A stretch of 34,440 nucleotides of DNA from an uncultured Pelagibacteraceae bacterium (GTDB taxonomy: Bacteria; Pseudomonadota; Alphaproteobacteria; Pelagibacterales; Pelagibacteraceae): positions 1-34,440 of the forward strand of contig CACHRX010000012.1 in assembly GCA_902582385.1 (NCBI GenBank), read 5' to 3'. This document shows positions 22,206 through 31,290 of the stretch, piece by piece (position 1 is the first letter of the stretch; every line of letters begins with the position of its first letter). The notes under the pieces were generated by a model. The model searched no databases and had not been told where the DNA came from. It saw only the letters and a list, made by a program, of their open reading frames with translations. A program made the translations under genes and the position numbers.

Positions 22206-23302
22206 ATTAATTCTTGTTTGGTTATCTTTATATCATAACCTTCTAAACCAATAACCTTTTTTGGTGATTTTGTGATTAAAATCATCTTTTTAATTTTTAA
22301 ATCTTTAATAATTTGTGCACCAATACCATAGTTTCTAATTAGTTTGTCATTACCTTTTTTATAAAAATCCTTATTTTTATAATCTTTAAGTGTTTGTGTG
22401 ACTGATTTAAGATTTGTATCTTTAATAAAAACCAAAACACAATTATTAAACTTTTTAAAATAATTTAATGTTTTATTGAATGAATTGGGTAATTGTTGAT
22501 TAATCAAATAATTATGAACTACATTTGAAGAAATAACTCTAACTCTTGGTATAGTTCCTTTTTTAATAGTACCTTTTACAAGTGCAAAATGTTCAGATCC
22601 ATCAAGTAGATTTTCATAAATCTTGATTTTATATGTTTGGTTTTTTACTTTAATTTCAGATGATTTTTTAAGTTTAATTAATTTTTCTTTTTTTAAACGA
22701 TAAGAAATTAAGTCTTCAATTTTTCCAATTTTTAATTTATGTTTCTTAGCAAAATTAAAAAGGTCATTTCCTTTAGCCATAGTGCCATCTTCGTTCATTA
22801 TCTCACAAATTACTGCTGAATTATTTTTTTTTGCTAGTTTAGAAATGTCAACTGAAGCTTCGGTATGACCAGCTCTCACAAGTACGCCGCCATCTTTTGC
22901 TATTATAGGAAAAACATGACCAGGTGAAACAATATCTTTTTTATTTACATTTTTTTTGGATGCAATTTTTATAGTTCTTGCCCTGTCTTTAGCAGATATA
23001 CCTGTGGTAATTCCTCTTTTAGCTTCAATTGATATAGTAAACGCAGTTTTATTTCTTGATTGATTAATCGGTGACATGAGTGATAGATTTAATCTCTTAG
23101 CTTGTAAACTGTCTAATGCTAAACAAATTAATCCTCTTCCGTACTTAGCCATAAAATTTATATTTTTAGAATTTGTGTCAGTAGTTGAAATAACTAAGTC
23201 ACCCTCATTTTCTCTTTTTTCATCATCAACTAAAATAAACATTCCACCCTTTTTGGCAATTTTGATAATTGTTTCTATTGATGAATAGTTACTTTTTAAC
23301 AT
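22202..23302 (-). CDS. ribB: 3,4-dihydroxy-2-butanone 4-phosphate synthase with degenerate GTP cyclohydrolase II domain (RibBX type)
   Basis: This is a 366-residue protein with two domains. Residues 1-205 are RibB: ILVDDEKRENEGDLV (about 22-36), ICLALDSL, TTGISAKDRART and PGHVFPIIAKDGGVLVRAGHTEASVD are complete. Residues 215-366 align with RibA, but the zinc site is gone: where RibA has PLVRVHSECLTGD and a CDC motif, this reads IPRVRVISSNVVHNYLINQQ without a cysteine. The domain therefore cannot be a normal GTP cyclohydrolase II, as described for the proteobacterial RibBX variant. The cyclohydrolase activity must come from another gene, not seen here. The start overlaps ribE by 14 bases. Confidence 0.93.
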   Translation of the reverse strand: MLKSNYSSIETIIKIAKKGGMFILVDDEKRENEGDLVISTTDTNSKNINFMAKYGRGLICLALDSLQAKRLNLSLMSPINQSRNKTAFTISIEAKRGITTGISAKDRARTIKIASKKNVNKKDIVSPGHVFPIIAKDGGVLVRAGHTEASVDISKLAKKNNSAVICEIMNEDGTMAKGNDLFNFAKKHKLKIGKIEDLISYRLKKEKLIKLKKSSEIKVKNQTYKIKIYENLLDGSEHFALVKGTIKKGTIPRVRVISSNVVHNYLINQQLPNSFNKTLNYFKKFNNCVLVFIKDTNLKSVTQTLKDYKNKDFYKKGNDKLIRNYGIGAQIIKDLKIKKMILITKSPKKVIGLEGYDIKITKQELI

Positions 23303-23882
23303 AAAAAAAATTTTTTACATATTTTGAAAGAATATCTATTTCTATGTTAACAAGGCTTCCCTTTTTAACTTTCGATAAATTGGTCAATTTGAAAGTATGG
23401 GGTATTACCCAAATTTCAAATCCTTTTTTTGTCTTTTTTGATATAGTTAAAGAAATTCCATTTATACATATTGAGGCTTTTTCAATAATATTTTTTCTCT
23501 CTTTTGGATTAATTTCAAAACTGAATATGTAAGATTTGTCAACTTTTTTAACACTTAAAGTTTTACCAGTTGTATCAATATGTCCTTGACATATATGGCC
23601 AGAAATCTTTTGCCCATATTTAAGAGGTAATTCTAAATTTATGACATCATTGATCTTTAGATACTTAAATTTTGATCTTTTAACTGTTTCATTAGAAAGA
23701 TAAAATTCCATAATCTTATTTTTTATTTGTATTAATGTTAAACATACTCCATCACAAGCAATAGAAACCCCAATATCTTTAGAATTCAACTTGAGGTCTG
23801 ATTTAACGAAAATATTAATACCTTTTGATCTTTTAGATATTCTTTTAATGAAACCCTTATTAAATATAATTCCGTTAAACAT
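23289..23882 (-). CDS. ribE: Riboflavin synthase, alpha chain
   Basis: The 197-residue enzyme dismutates two lumazines to riboflavin. It consists of two similar barrels. The first begins MFNGIIFNKGFIKRI and has IGVSIACDGVCLTL (37-50). The second begins HICQGHIDTTGKTLSVKKV, with CINGISLTI and WVIPHTFKLTNLSKVKKGSLVNIE. The VACNG-like motif is ACDGV, with the C and the G in place. It lies between ribD (1-base gap) and ribBX. Confidence 0.95.
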   Translation of the reverse strand: MFNGIIFNKGFIKRISKRSKGINIFVKSDLKLNSKDIGVSIACDGVCLTLIQIKNKIMEFYLSNETVKRSKFKYLKINDVINLELPLKYGQKISGHICQGHIDTTGKTLSVKKVDKSYIFSFEINPKERKNIIEKASICINGISLTISKKTKKGFEIWVIPHTFKLTNLSKVKKGSLVNIEIDILSKYVKNFFYVKK

Positions 23883-23883
23883 T

Positions 23884-24990
23884 TTATCTTTTATAGATTG
23901 TAATATTATCTTTGGCTAGTTTAGATATAATTTTAGATACTTTTTTATATTTATTATTTAAGATTCCGAAAGAAGTAAAGCCTTGATTTATTTTATTCAT
24001 TCTTAAGATTTTAGGACTTTGGAATAAATAGAAAGTGTCTATAAGTTTATATTTTATTAAGTTTTTTGTCATTTTATCACCGCCTTCAACTAGTAGACTT
24101 CTTGTGCCCAAAGCAAATAATTTTTTTAAGACAATCTTTAGATCTAAAAGTCCCTCACGGTTTAATCTTATTTTAACTAAAGTTACTCCTTTTTTTTTTA
24201 AAATTTTGATCTTTGGAGTATTGGTTGTATTATAAAAAATCGTTGTATTACCTTTTTTCACAGATTTAAAAATATAACTATTTAGTTTAATATTTAAATT
24301 TTTATCTAGAATTATTCTTTTTGGTGAAAAATTATTATAACCTTCTAATCTACAATCTAACCTTGGATTATCTATATTCAAGGTTTTACTTGAAATCATT
24401 ATAGAGTCATTTTTATAGCGTAAGTAATGAGTGATCTTATCTGAATTTTTGTCAGTTATTCTTTTAGACCCTTTGCTATAGATCAGTTTATTTTTGGAAA
24501 CAGCAATTTTAGCTGTTACATATGGCAATTTATTAATTCGATTTTTTATATATGAGTCATAAAGATCTTTTGCATCTTTTTTTAAAAGACCTCTTCTAAC
24601 TTTGATTTTTTTATTTGATAAAATCTTAAAACTCTTTCCTTTAACTCTTTTGTCTATATCCTCCATTGAATAAATTAATTCACTAATACCACTTTTAATT
24701 ATACTTTTTGTGCAAGGTGGGGTTTTTCCATAATGATTACAAGGTTCAAGAGTTACATACATTTTTGAACCTTTCAATTTTTCAATTGAGTTTTTTATTG
24801 CATTATGTTCAGCATGAGGTCTTCCATTGAAACCTGTTTGTCCGATAGAAACAATTTTATCATCTTTTACTATTAAACAACCTACAGATGGATTTTCTCC
24901 AGTTAAACCTTTACGAGATCTTGCTAAATTAATAGCAAGTTTCATAAAATCCTTATCTTTCGATGTAAATCTATCTTTTTTTGAAGACAT
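23884..24990 (-). CDS. ribD: Bifunctional diaminohydroxyphosphoribosylaminopyrimidine deaminase / reductase
   Basis: In this 368-residue enzyme the N-terminal 150 residues are the zinc deaminase: HAEHNAI (around 58-64) and [18 protein letters not shown] provide the histidine and cysteines. Residues 155-368 form the NADPH reductase ([13 protein letters not shown], then [16 protein letters not shown]). Both steps of the pathway lie between the GTP product and the substrate of RibH. The start overlaps nrdR by 20 bases; a second ATG at residue 16 would remove most of the overlap. Confidence 0.96.
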   Translation of the reverse strand: MSSKKDRFTSKDKDFMKLAINLARSRKGLTGENPSVGCLIVKDDKIVSIGQTGFNGRPHAEHNAIKNSIEKLKGSKMYVTLEPCNHYGKTPPCTKSIIKSGISELIYSMEDIDKRVKGKSFKILSNKKIKVRRGLLKKDAKDLYDSYIKNRINKLPYVTAKIAVSKNKLIYSKGSKRITDKNSDKITHYLRYKNDSIMISSKTLNIDNPRLDCRLEGYNNFSPKRIILDKNLNIKLNSYIFKSVKKGNTTIFYNTTNTPKIKILKKKGVTLVKIRLNREGLLDLKIVLKKLFALGTRSLLVEGGDKMTKNLIKYKLIDTFYLFQSPKILRMNKINQGFTSFGILNNKYKKVSKIISKLAKDNITIYKR

Positions 24991-25429
24991 CTATTTTGTC
25001 CACAAATTGTACAAAATCCTTTTCTTCTCTAAAATTTCGATAAACTGAAGCAAATCTCACATAAGCAACTGGATCGAGCTCTTTTAAGCCTTCCATAACC
25101 ATAGTTCCAATCGTATTAGTCGATATTTCATTTTGTCCAAGTTCCTCAAGAGCTCTCGATACCTTGCTTATGAATTTTTCAATAGTTTCGGTATCTAAAG
25201 GTCTTTTTTTTAAGGCTATATAGATTGATTTAGATAACTTATCTCTATCAAAAGCAGATTTTCTTCCATTTTTTTTTACAACCATTAATTCTCTATATTG
25301 AATTCTTTCGAAAGTAGTAAATCGTTCACCACAAACACACAATCTTCTTCTACGTATTGCAGTTCCATCCTCTGTTGGTCGTGAGTCTACAACTGAAGTC
25401 TCACCTTTCTTTTCACAGGGACAAATCAT
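24971..25429 (-). CDS. nrdR: Transcriptional repressor NrdR
   Basis: This 152-residue nucleotide-sensing repressor of ribonucleotide reductase genes begins with a zinc-ribbon (C3, C5 and the [11 protein letters not shown] cysteines, around 31-33). [19 protein letters not shown] follows as the DNA-binding part, and then an ATP-cone domain ([20 protein letters not shown], 51-70, to the end). The first cysteine pair is C-x-C rather than the commoner C-x-x-C. Its place next to glyA and ribD is typical in alphaproteobacteria. The start overlaps the glyA end by 4 bases. Confidence 0.96.
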   Translation of the reverse strand: MICPCEKKGETSVVDSRPTEDGTAIRRRRLCVCGERFTTFERIQYRELMVVKKNGRKSAFDRDKLSKSIYIALKKRPLDTETIEKFISKVSRALEELGQNEISTNTIGTMVMEGLKELDPVAYVRFASVYRNFREEKDFVQFVDKIDVFKKR

Positions 25430-26739
25430 TTATTTAAGTTTTTATAAATTGGAAAATTTGAACATAAATCTATAACTTCATCTCTAACTTCATTTTCCAC
25501 TTTACTATTATCATCTGGACTTTCAGATAATCCTTTTATTACTTTTGTTATTAATATTCCTACCTTTTCAAATTCTTTTAAGCCAAAACCTCTTGTTGTA
25601 GCGGCTTGAGAACCTAGTCTAATACCAGAGGTAATCATTGGTTTTTCTGTATCAAATGGTATTCCATTTTTATTACATGTAATATTAGCTCTACATAAAC
25701 TTTCTGAAGCTAAATTTCCTTTTACATTAAAAGGTCTTAAATCAACTAACATTAAATGTGTATCAGTTCCCCCTGAATAAATCTTAAATCCATTATTTTT
25801 TAAAGTTTCAGCCAAAATTTTAGCATTTGCCAAAACATTTTTTATATATGTTTGAAATTCTGGCTTTAATGCTTCATAAAAACCTGCCGCTTTAGCTGCA
25901 ATGATGTGCATTAGAGGTCCCCCTTGATAACCAGGAAAAACAGCGGTATCAAATTTTTTTCCTAAATCTTCATCATTTGATAAAATTATTCCTCCTCTAG
26001 CACTTCTAAAAACTTTGTGAGTAGTTGATGTAACTACATGAGCATAATCACATGGATTTGGGTATCCTTTACCTGCAACTAGTCCAGAGAAGTGAGCCAT
26101 ATCAACCATTAAATACGCTCCAACTTTATCTGCAACTTCTCTAAATCTTTTAAAATCAATAACTCTTGAATATGCACTACCACCAGCAATAATAAGTTTA
26201 GGTTTGTGTTCTAAAGCTAATTTTTCGACACTGTCATAATCAATTAACTCAGATTTTTTATCCACATCGTAGCTTATTGCATTAAACCATTTTCCAGACA
26301 TTGAAATTTTTAAACCATGAGTTATATGACCACCTGAATTTAAACTCATACCCATAAATGTATCGTTAGGTTTTAGTAATGCTAAAAATACAGCTCCATT
26401 AGCTTGGGCGCCAGAATGGGGTTGAACATTAGCATAATTACAATTAAAAAGTTTTTTAATTCTTTCTAAAGCTAATTTCTCTGCTACATCAACATGCTCA
26501 CAACCATTATAGTATCTTTTTCCTGGATAACCTTCAGCATATTTATTTGTAAGCACTGAGCCTTGGGCTTCTAATACGGCTTGAGAAACAATGTTCTCAG
26601 ACGCAATAAGTTCTATATGATTTTGTTGTCTGATTAACTCATCATTAATTGCCTTAAATAAATCTGGATCAGATTTTGAGAGACTTTTTTCAAAAAAATC
26701 TTTGTAATCTGAATTTAAATATTTAGTTTCACTAGACAT
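25426..26739 (-). CDS. glyA: Serine hydroxymethyltransferase
   Basis: The 437-residue pyridoxal enzyme interconverts serine and glycine with folate one-carbon units. The motifs [51 protein letters not shown] and the cofactor lysine in [16 protein letters not shown] are all present. The MLVDLRPFN and [16 protein letters not shown] blocks close the C-terminal part. The length is slightly above the usual 417-420 because of a short N-terminal lead ([20 protein letters not shown]). In SAR11 glycine metabolism is central because many strains need glycine or serine. It follows rpiB by 5 bases. Confidence 0.98.
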   Translation of the reverse strand: MSSETKYLNSDYKDFFEKSLSKSDPDLFKAINDELIRQQNHIELIASENIVSQAVLEAQGSVLTNKYAEGYPGKRYYNGCEHVDVAEKLALERIKKLFNCNYANVQPHSGAQANGAVFLALLKPNDTFMGMSLNSGGHITHGLKISMSGKWFNAISYDVDKKSELIDYDSVEKLALEHKPKLIIAGGSAYSRVIDFKRFREVADKVGAYLMVDMAHFSGLVAGKGYPNPCDYAHVVTSTTHKVFRSARGGIILSNDEDLGKKFDTAVFPGYQGGPLMHIIAAKAAGFYEALKPEFQTYIKNVLANAKILAETLKNNGFKIYSGGTDTHLMLVDLRPFNVKGNLASESLCRANITCNKNGIPFDTEKPMITSGIRLGSQAATTRGFGLKEFEKVGILITKVIKGLSESPDDNSKVENEVRDEVIDLCSNFPIYKNLNK

Positions 26740-26744
26740 AAATT

Positions 26745-27170
26745 TTATATTTTTTTAACTCTTTTTTTGTGTCTACCACCCTCAAATTTTGTTGTAACAA
26801 ATACTTCAACACATTTAAAGGCTAAATTTTTTTTTGTCAATCTAGACCCCAATGTAATAATATTTGCATTGTTATGCAATCTAGATAATTTTGCATTTTT
26901 AACTGAATAACACACTGCAGCTCTGATTTTTTTATGTTTATTAGCTGCCATCGACATTCCCATGCCAGAACCACAAACCAAAATTCCTATATTTCTACTA
27001 TTATTAGATACTTTTCTTGAGAGTTTGTGAGCATAATGAGGATAATTAACTGAAGTTTTAGAATTATTTGTACCCATATCTTCAAATAAAAATTTTTTTG
27101 AGAATTTTTTTTTAATCTGTTCTTTTAGAATAAAACCTGCATGATCTGATGAAATAAATATTTTTTTCAA
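26745..27170 (-). CDS. rpiB: Ribose-5-phosphate isomerase B
   Basis: The 141-residue isomerase interconverts ribose 5-phosphate and ribulose 5-phosphate. The fold is recognised by [20 protein letters not shown] (4-23), [14 protein letters not shown] and the [19 protein letters not shown] block with the active-site cysteine and glycine loop, then AAVCYS and NIITLGSRL. It sits directly upstream of glyA, as in other alphaproteobacteria, and 1 base after the hydroxylase-like gene. Supply of ribulose 5-phosphate for RibB may link it to the flavin genes that follow. Confidence 0.95.
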   Translation of the reverse strand: MKKIFISSDHAGFILKEQIKKKFSKKFLFEDMGTNNSKTSVNYPHYAHKLSRKVSNNSRNIGILVCGSGMGMSMAANKHKKIRAAVCYSVKNAKLSRLHNNANIITLGSRLTKKNLAFKCVEVFVTTKFEGGRHKKRVKKI

Positions 27171-27171
27171 A

Positions 27172-27762
27172 CTAATTAAATTTGTGATCTAAAACACATG
27201 CAACTAAATGAATCCTATTTTCTTCTCCTCCATTAAAAGCATTATGGTATTTAGTGTTATTTGTTATCCAGACTGAACCATCTGCTGGTAAATGTTTTGC
27301 AACATTATCAATTACCATTATTGATCCTGGATTTGTTATTATAGGTATGTGCAATCTAGGTTCTGGATCACGATGCCAACTTAAAGTCGATCTAGGTTCT
27401 TTTAATAAGATTCTAACTCTACCTAATTTATATTTAGCTGACAATGTATCAAAGACTTCTTTAAAATATGTATTTTTATATTCATTAATAAACTCCGAAT
27501 AAGCAGCTTCATCAATTTTTTCATCTCTTATAACTTCTTTTCCAGATTTATCTGGTTTAGTCCAAAAAACACCTCTGGCTTTATTACCTTTAATTGAATC
27601 TGGGTCCCCCGGTATTTGAGTCAAAGAGATTGCACCAAAATTAGAGACACCCTTTATACTACTAAAATCTTTTATTTTAAGTATCTCATTATAAGCATTT
27701 TGAAGTTCATTGATGTCAAATTTGACATCTTGTTTTTGAAAGTCATTAAAATTTAGTTCCAT
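27172..27762 (-). CDS. Aspartyl/asparaginyl beta-hydroxylase-like 2-oxoglutarate dioxygenase
   Basis: The C-terminal half of this 196-residue protein has the jelly-roll pattern of the family: LSWHRDPEPRLHIPI (128-142, giving the H-x-D iron ligands), PGSIMVIDN, LPADGSVWITNNTKYHNAFN and GGEENRIHLVACVLD (second histidine and the arginine that holds 2-oxoglutarate). The N-terminal half has no obvious domain. It probably hydroxylates a protein or amino-acid side chain; the substrate is unknown. Its place as the first gene of the rpiB-glyA-nrdR-rib operon, 72 bases from the divergent hemB, suggests a housekeeping link but gives no mechanism. Confidence 0.85.
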   Translation of the reverse strand: MELNFNDFQKQDVKFDINELQNAYNEILKIKDFSSIKGVSNFGAISLTQIPGDPDSIKGNKARGVFWTKPDKSGKEVIRDEKIDEAAYSEFINEYKNTYFKEVFDTLSAKYKLGRVRILLKEPRSTLSWHRDPEPRLHIPIITNPGSIMVIDNVAKHLPADGSVWITNNTKYHNAFNGGEENRIHLVACVLDHKFN

Positions 27763-27793
27763 ACGATTGTTTAATATCTTTTTTACGTTATAT

Positions 27794-27823
27794 TTGTATA
27801 TAACATTTGTCGCATATTATAAA
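27794..27823 (+). promoter_or_regulatory. Possible hemB promoter in the divergent spacer
   Basis: The 72-base spacer between hemB and the hydroxylase-like gene (27763-27834) must hold divergent promoters. TTGTAT (27794-27799) and TATAAA (27818-27823) are spaced by 18 bases in the hemB direction, which would give a leader of only a few bases. The spacer is almost pure A and T, so the motif call is weak. Confidence 0.35.
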
Positions 27824-27834
27824 TATATTTAAAG

Positions 27835-28824
27835 ATGATTACAGGAAAATATCCAAGCTTGAGACTTAGACGCAGTCGCAAAAATGATTGGTCTAGAAGA
27901 TTAGTTCAAGAAAACAATTTAAGTCCCAATGATTTTATATTACCTATTTTTTTGATTGACGGAAAAAATAAAAAGCAACTAATTAAATCAATGCCAGGTG
28001 TTTTTCGTTATACATTAGATAAATTAAGTCCTATAGTAGAAAAAGCAATTAAAAACAGATTACCCATGATTGCTTTATTTCCCTATACAGAAAAAAAAAA
28101 GAAAAATATTATTGGATCAGAAGCTTTAAACGAAGATAATTTAGTTTGTAGGGCAATACAATTAATTAAAAAAAGATATAAAAATCAAATTGGAATAATG
28201 TGTGATGTTGCTTTAGACCCTTACACATCACACGGTCATGATGGATTGCTTAAATCTAAATATGTTCTTAATGATGAAACTGTTCAAATATTAATTCGTC
28301 AATCTATTTTACAAGCAGAAATGGGTTGTGATGTGCTAGCTCCATCAGATATGATGGATGGAAGAGTAGGACTAATTAGAAAGTCTCTTGATAAAAATGG
28401 ATATAAGATGACACAAATATTATCCTATGCTGTTAAATATGCTTCAAGTTTCTATGGACCCTTTAGAGATGCTGTAGGTTCAAAGGGGCTTTTAAAAAGT
28501 GATAAAAAAAACTACCAAATGGATTTTAAAAATAGTACTGAGGCTTTTAGGGAAGTTGCATTAGATATTAAAGAAGGTGCTGATATGGTAATGGTAAAAC
28601 CTGGTCTTCCTTATTTAGATATAATTAAATTAGTAAAAGAAAACTTCAAAATTCCTGTAATTGCATATCAAGTTTCAGGGGAATACAGCTTATTAAGTAA
28701 TGGCATAAACAATGGTTTAGTTAATAAAGATATCATACTAGAGAGTTTAATAGCTTTAAAAAGATCTGGGGCTAATGCTATTGTGAGTTACTACGCTGAT
28801 AGACTTGATAAAATTCTAGAATAA
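27835..28824 (+). CDS. hemB: Delta-aminolevulinic acid dehydratase (porphobilinogen synthase)
   Basis: The 329-residue enzyme condenses two aminolevulinates to porphobilinogen for heme. The active lysine regions are FRDAVGSKG with a following lysine and MVKPGLPYLDII, and the PSDMMDGRVG substrate loop is present. The metal segment reads DVALDPYTSHGHDG. It has aspartate and alanine where zinc-dependent enzymes carry cysteines, so this is the magnesium or potassium-type enzyme typical of alphaproteobacteria. The stop codon directly abuts the convergent recO stop. Confidence 0.97.
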   Translation: MITGKYPSLRLRRSRKNDWSRRLVQENNLSPNDFILPIFLIDGKNKKQLIKSMPGVFRYTLDKLSPIVEKAIKNRLPMIALFPYTEKKKKNIIGSEALNEDNLVCRAIQLIKKRYKNQIGIMCDVALDPYTSHGHDGLLKSKYVLNDETVQILIRQSILQAEMGCDVLAPSDMMDGRVGLIRKSLDKNGYKMTQILSYAVKYASSFYGPFRDAVGSKGLLKSDKKNYQMDFKNSTEAFREVALDIKEGADMVMVKPGLPYLDIIKLVKENFKIPVIAYQVSGEYSLLSNGINNGLVNKDIILESLIALKRSGANAIVSYYADRLDKILE

Positions 28825-29505
28825 CTATTTTAGAGTATTTATAAACTGTATTCTGGTAACTGGATGAGTAAGGTTGTTAGGTTTTAAAATTGTTTTATCT
28901 AAATAGTCACCAACTAGTTTTAAACCATTTAATAAATTTTTCAAATCTTCAGGATTTTTACTTTTATCTATTAAAAAATTTGGTATAATTTTTTTCCCAG
29001 TAGGCGATTTAGTCACATATTGTAATTGATTCTCAATAATTTCTTCACTAGTTAGATCTTTAAATTTTAAATCATAACCAAGAACTTTAAACAATTCTAA
29101 TTCCCAAAAAATATAATTTTTAATCCAATCATCATTTTTTAATAAATTATAAAAATCTTGAATTAAATCGTATAAACTTTGATTTTTTTGAGAATCAGCA
29201 GTTAATATTTTAATTAAATTCATTGCAGAGGAAATACATGACAATTTTTGTTGGTCATCAAAATAGTATGGAGTCATAACCTCATCAATTTCAATTTTAA
29301 AATACCCAATCTTATTTTCAGATTTAGCATTAAAATTTACATAAATTTTATTTCCAATTTGAAGATAATTTTTTACTTTTTTTGATGTCCCACCAAATAT
29401 TATCCCTGAGATTTTGCCATGATTTTTAGTGTACACCTCAGATATTAGTGAATTTTCATTGTATCTATTTTTAGACAGTAAAAATCCAACATCATCCCAA
29501 ATCAT
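28825..29505 (-). CDS. recO: DNA repair protein RecO
   Basis: This 226-residue mediator loads RecA in the RecFOR pathway. Its N-terminal OB fold reads MIWDDVGFLLSKNRYNENSLISEVYTK-like, followed by HGKISGIIFGGTSKK (29-43) and a YLQIGNKIYVNF strand. The helical C-terminal part (WELELFKVLGYDLKF) is typical, and the protein lacks zinc cysteines, as in many alphaproteobacteria. It overlaps rnc by 4 bases; the era gene that usually lies between rnc and recO is not here. Confidence 0.92.
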   Translation of the reverse strand: MIWDDVGFLLSKNRYNENSLISEVYTKNHGKISGIIFGGTSKKVKNYLQIGNKIYVNFNAKSENKIGYFKIEIDEVMTPYYFDDQQKLSCISSAMNLIKILTADSQKNQSLYDLIQDFYNLLKNDDWIKNYIFWELELFKVLGYDLKFKDLTSEEIIENQLQYVTKSPTGKKIIPNFLIDKSKNPEDLKNLLNGLKLVGDYLDKTILKPNNLTHPVTRIQFINTLK

Positions 29506-30170
29506 ATTTTTTTAATATTTTTTAAACACATAATTGCAGCATTTTGCTCAGCATCTTTTTTTGATTTACCCTCTGATATAAAAAGTCTTGTATCTATCAA
29601 TTTTACTCCAACCTTAAATAGTGGTTTATGTCTAGGACCAGTATTTGAAATAACCTTATATAATGGAAGTTTCTTAAATTTTTTAAGTGAAAATTCTTGA
29701 AGTTTTGTTTTAGCATCTATTTGCGTAATAACACTATTTTTAATATTTTTAGACCATAAACTTAAAATAGCTTTTTCTGTACTATTAAATCCCTTATCTA
29801 AATAAATAGAACCTATTAAAGCCTCACAACAATCAGCTAAGACTTTATCTTCTATATTGTTATTCTTGTTTCCAGATTTGAAAGTTAGAATATATTTTTG
29901 TAATTCTAGTTTTTTTGCTATTTCGAGACATGTTTTTTTGTTAACTAATGAGGCAAATTTTTTATCTAAAATACCTTCTTTTTCATCTGGGTAGATTTCC
30001 AAAAGTTTTTTAGCAATAACTAAACCTAAAACTCTATCCCCTAAAAATTCAATTTTTTCATTATTATTTTCTTTATCAAAGCTTTTATGTGTCAAAGATT
30101 TAACCAACAAAGTTTTATTTTTGAAATTAACTTTAATTTTTTTTTCTAATGTTTGATAGTCAATTTTCAT
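29502..30170 (-). CDS. rnc: Ribonuclease III
   Basis: The 222-residue double-strand-specific endoribonuclease carries the signature NEKIEFLGDRVLGLVIA (37-53), with the metal-binding acidic residues. The second acidic pair is in KVLADCCEALIGSIYLD. The C-terminal double-stranded RNA-binding domain (TKLQEFSLKKF through GKSKKDAEQNAA) is complete. It lies between lepB and recO and overlaps recO by 4 bases and lepB by 1. Confidence 0.97.
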   Translation of the reverse strand: MKIDYQTLEKKIKVNFKNKTLLVKSLTHKSFDKENNNEKIEFLGDRVLGLVIAKKLLEIYPDEKEGILDKKFASLVNKKTCLEIAKKLELQKYILTFKSGNKNNNIEDKVLADCCEALIGSIYLDKGFNSTEKAILSLWSKNIKNSVITQIDAKTKLQEFSLKKFKKLPLYKVISNTGPRHKPLFKVGVKLIDTRLFISEGKSKKDAEQNAAIMCLKNIKKI

Positions 30171-30904
30171 TAATGTATTTTTTTAAAAAATCTGTTGAAT
30201 CTTAAAGATTTATTCCATTTCCAAAATGAAAAAAAGCTTCCAATTGACTTATCAGATGAAAAAAAAATAAATCGTGCTTTTCCGACAAGATTATCTTTAT
30301 GTACATATCCAACGCTTGTTAAAAATCTGCTATCTTTTGAACAATCTCTATTGTCTCCAAGAAAAAAATAATGATCCTCTGGAACTATAAAAAGATCTGA
30401 ATTTTGAAATGGATAATCTTTTAAATAAACAGATTTATATTTTTTACCATTTGGTAAAATTTCTTCGAATGTAAAAACATTAATTTTTTTTTTACCACAA
30501 AAAATTTTATCTGTTTTTGATATTCTAGACTTAAGAATTTCACTATTATTAACATATAAATTTGAGTCTATAAATTGAATTTGGTCACCAGGTAATCCTA
30601 TTAATCTTTTAATATAATCAGTTCTATTGTCTGCTGGGGTTTTAAAAACTATCACATCACCTCTTTTAGGGTTTTTTGACATAATTCTATTTTCAAATAT
30701 TGGAGGGCTAAAGGGAAATGAGTGTTTACTATAACCATAAGAGTATTTAGTTACAAAGATTCTATCGCCAACTAATAAATTAGGCTCCATTGAAGATGAG
30801 GGAATATAAAATGGTTGAATTAAAAAAGATCTGATGATTATTGCTATTATTAATGCATAAAATAATGTTTTAACATTTTCTATAATAAAATCTTTATTAA
30901 ACAT
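30170..30904 (-). CDS. lepB: Signal peptidase I
   Basis: This 244-residue membrane serine protease removes signal peptides. The single N-terminal transmembrane helix (about 9-30) is followed by the catalytic serine S38 in IPSSSMEPNLL. The general-base lysine is K99 in DYIKRLIGLPGDQI, and the GDNRDCSKDSRF box closes the site. The tail is rich in phenylalanine and basic residues. It is followed by rnc with a one-base overlap, the usual lepB-rnc order. Confidence 0.97.
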   Translation of the reverse strand: MFNKDFIIENVKTLFYALIIAIIIRSFLIQPFYIPSSSMEPNLLVGDRIFVTKYSYGYSKHSFPFSPPIFENRIMSKNPKRGDVIVFKTPADNRTDYIKRLIGLPGDQIQFIDSNLYVNNSEILKSRISKTDKIFCGKKKINVFTFEEILPNGKKYKSVYLKDYPFQNSDLFIVPEDHYFFLGDNRDCSKDSRFLTSVGYVHKDNLVGKARFIFFSSDKSIGSFFSFWKWNKSLRFNRFFKKIH

Positions 30905-31290
30905 TATTTAGTTTGTAAAATTGCAAATGCTACTGAATAATCTTTTTCGTCTGAAATTGAAAGAAACAAATTATAATTTTTGATTTTAAATCTTTTATTA
31001 ACAATGTTATCCATTTTTTTTGATTTGAAATAATAAGGTTTACCTATCTTATCATTTAAAATTTGAATATCTCTAAAATTTAGATTGTTTCTAAAACCAG
31101 TTCCAAGAGATTTAGCTAATGCTTCCTTTGCTGCAAATCTTTTAGCAAAATAGTTCGTTTTATTTGAAAATCTTTTAGAAAATTTTAACTCTTTTAATCC
31201 AAAAGTTCTCTTAAGAAAAAATTTGCTATTAATTAAAACTTTAATTCTCTTATTTTGAACAACATCAACACCTATACCGAGTATTTTCAT
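30904..31290 (-). CDS. acpS: Holo-[acyl-carrier-protein] synthase
   Basis: The 128-residue 4'-phosphopantetheinyl transferase activates acyl carrier protein. GIGVDVVQNKRI (5-16) carries the magnesium-binding aspartate and FAKRFAAKEALAKSLGTG carries the glutamate and the basic residues. The SISDEKDYSVAFAIL end completes the fold. It lies between pdxJ and lepB with one-base overlaps on both sides. Confidence 0.96.
   Translation of the reverse strand: MKILGIGVDVVQNKRIKVLINSKFFLKRTFGLKELKFSKRFSNKTNYFAKRFAAKEALAKSLGTGFRNNLNFRDIQILNDKIGKPYYFKSKKMDNIVNKRFKIKNYNLFLSISDEKDYSVAFAILQTK

Noticed and set aside
22202..22690. A functional GTP cyclohydrolase II in the C-terminal half of the RibB protein.
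   Set aside because: The zinc-binding cysteines and the CLTGD motif are absent.
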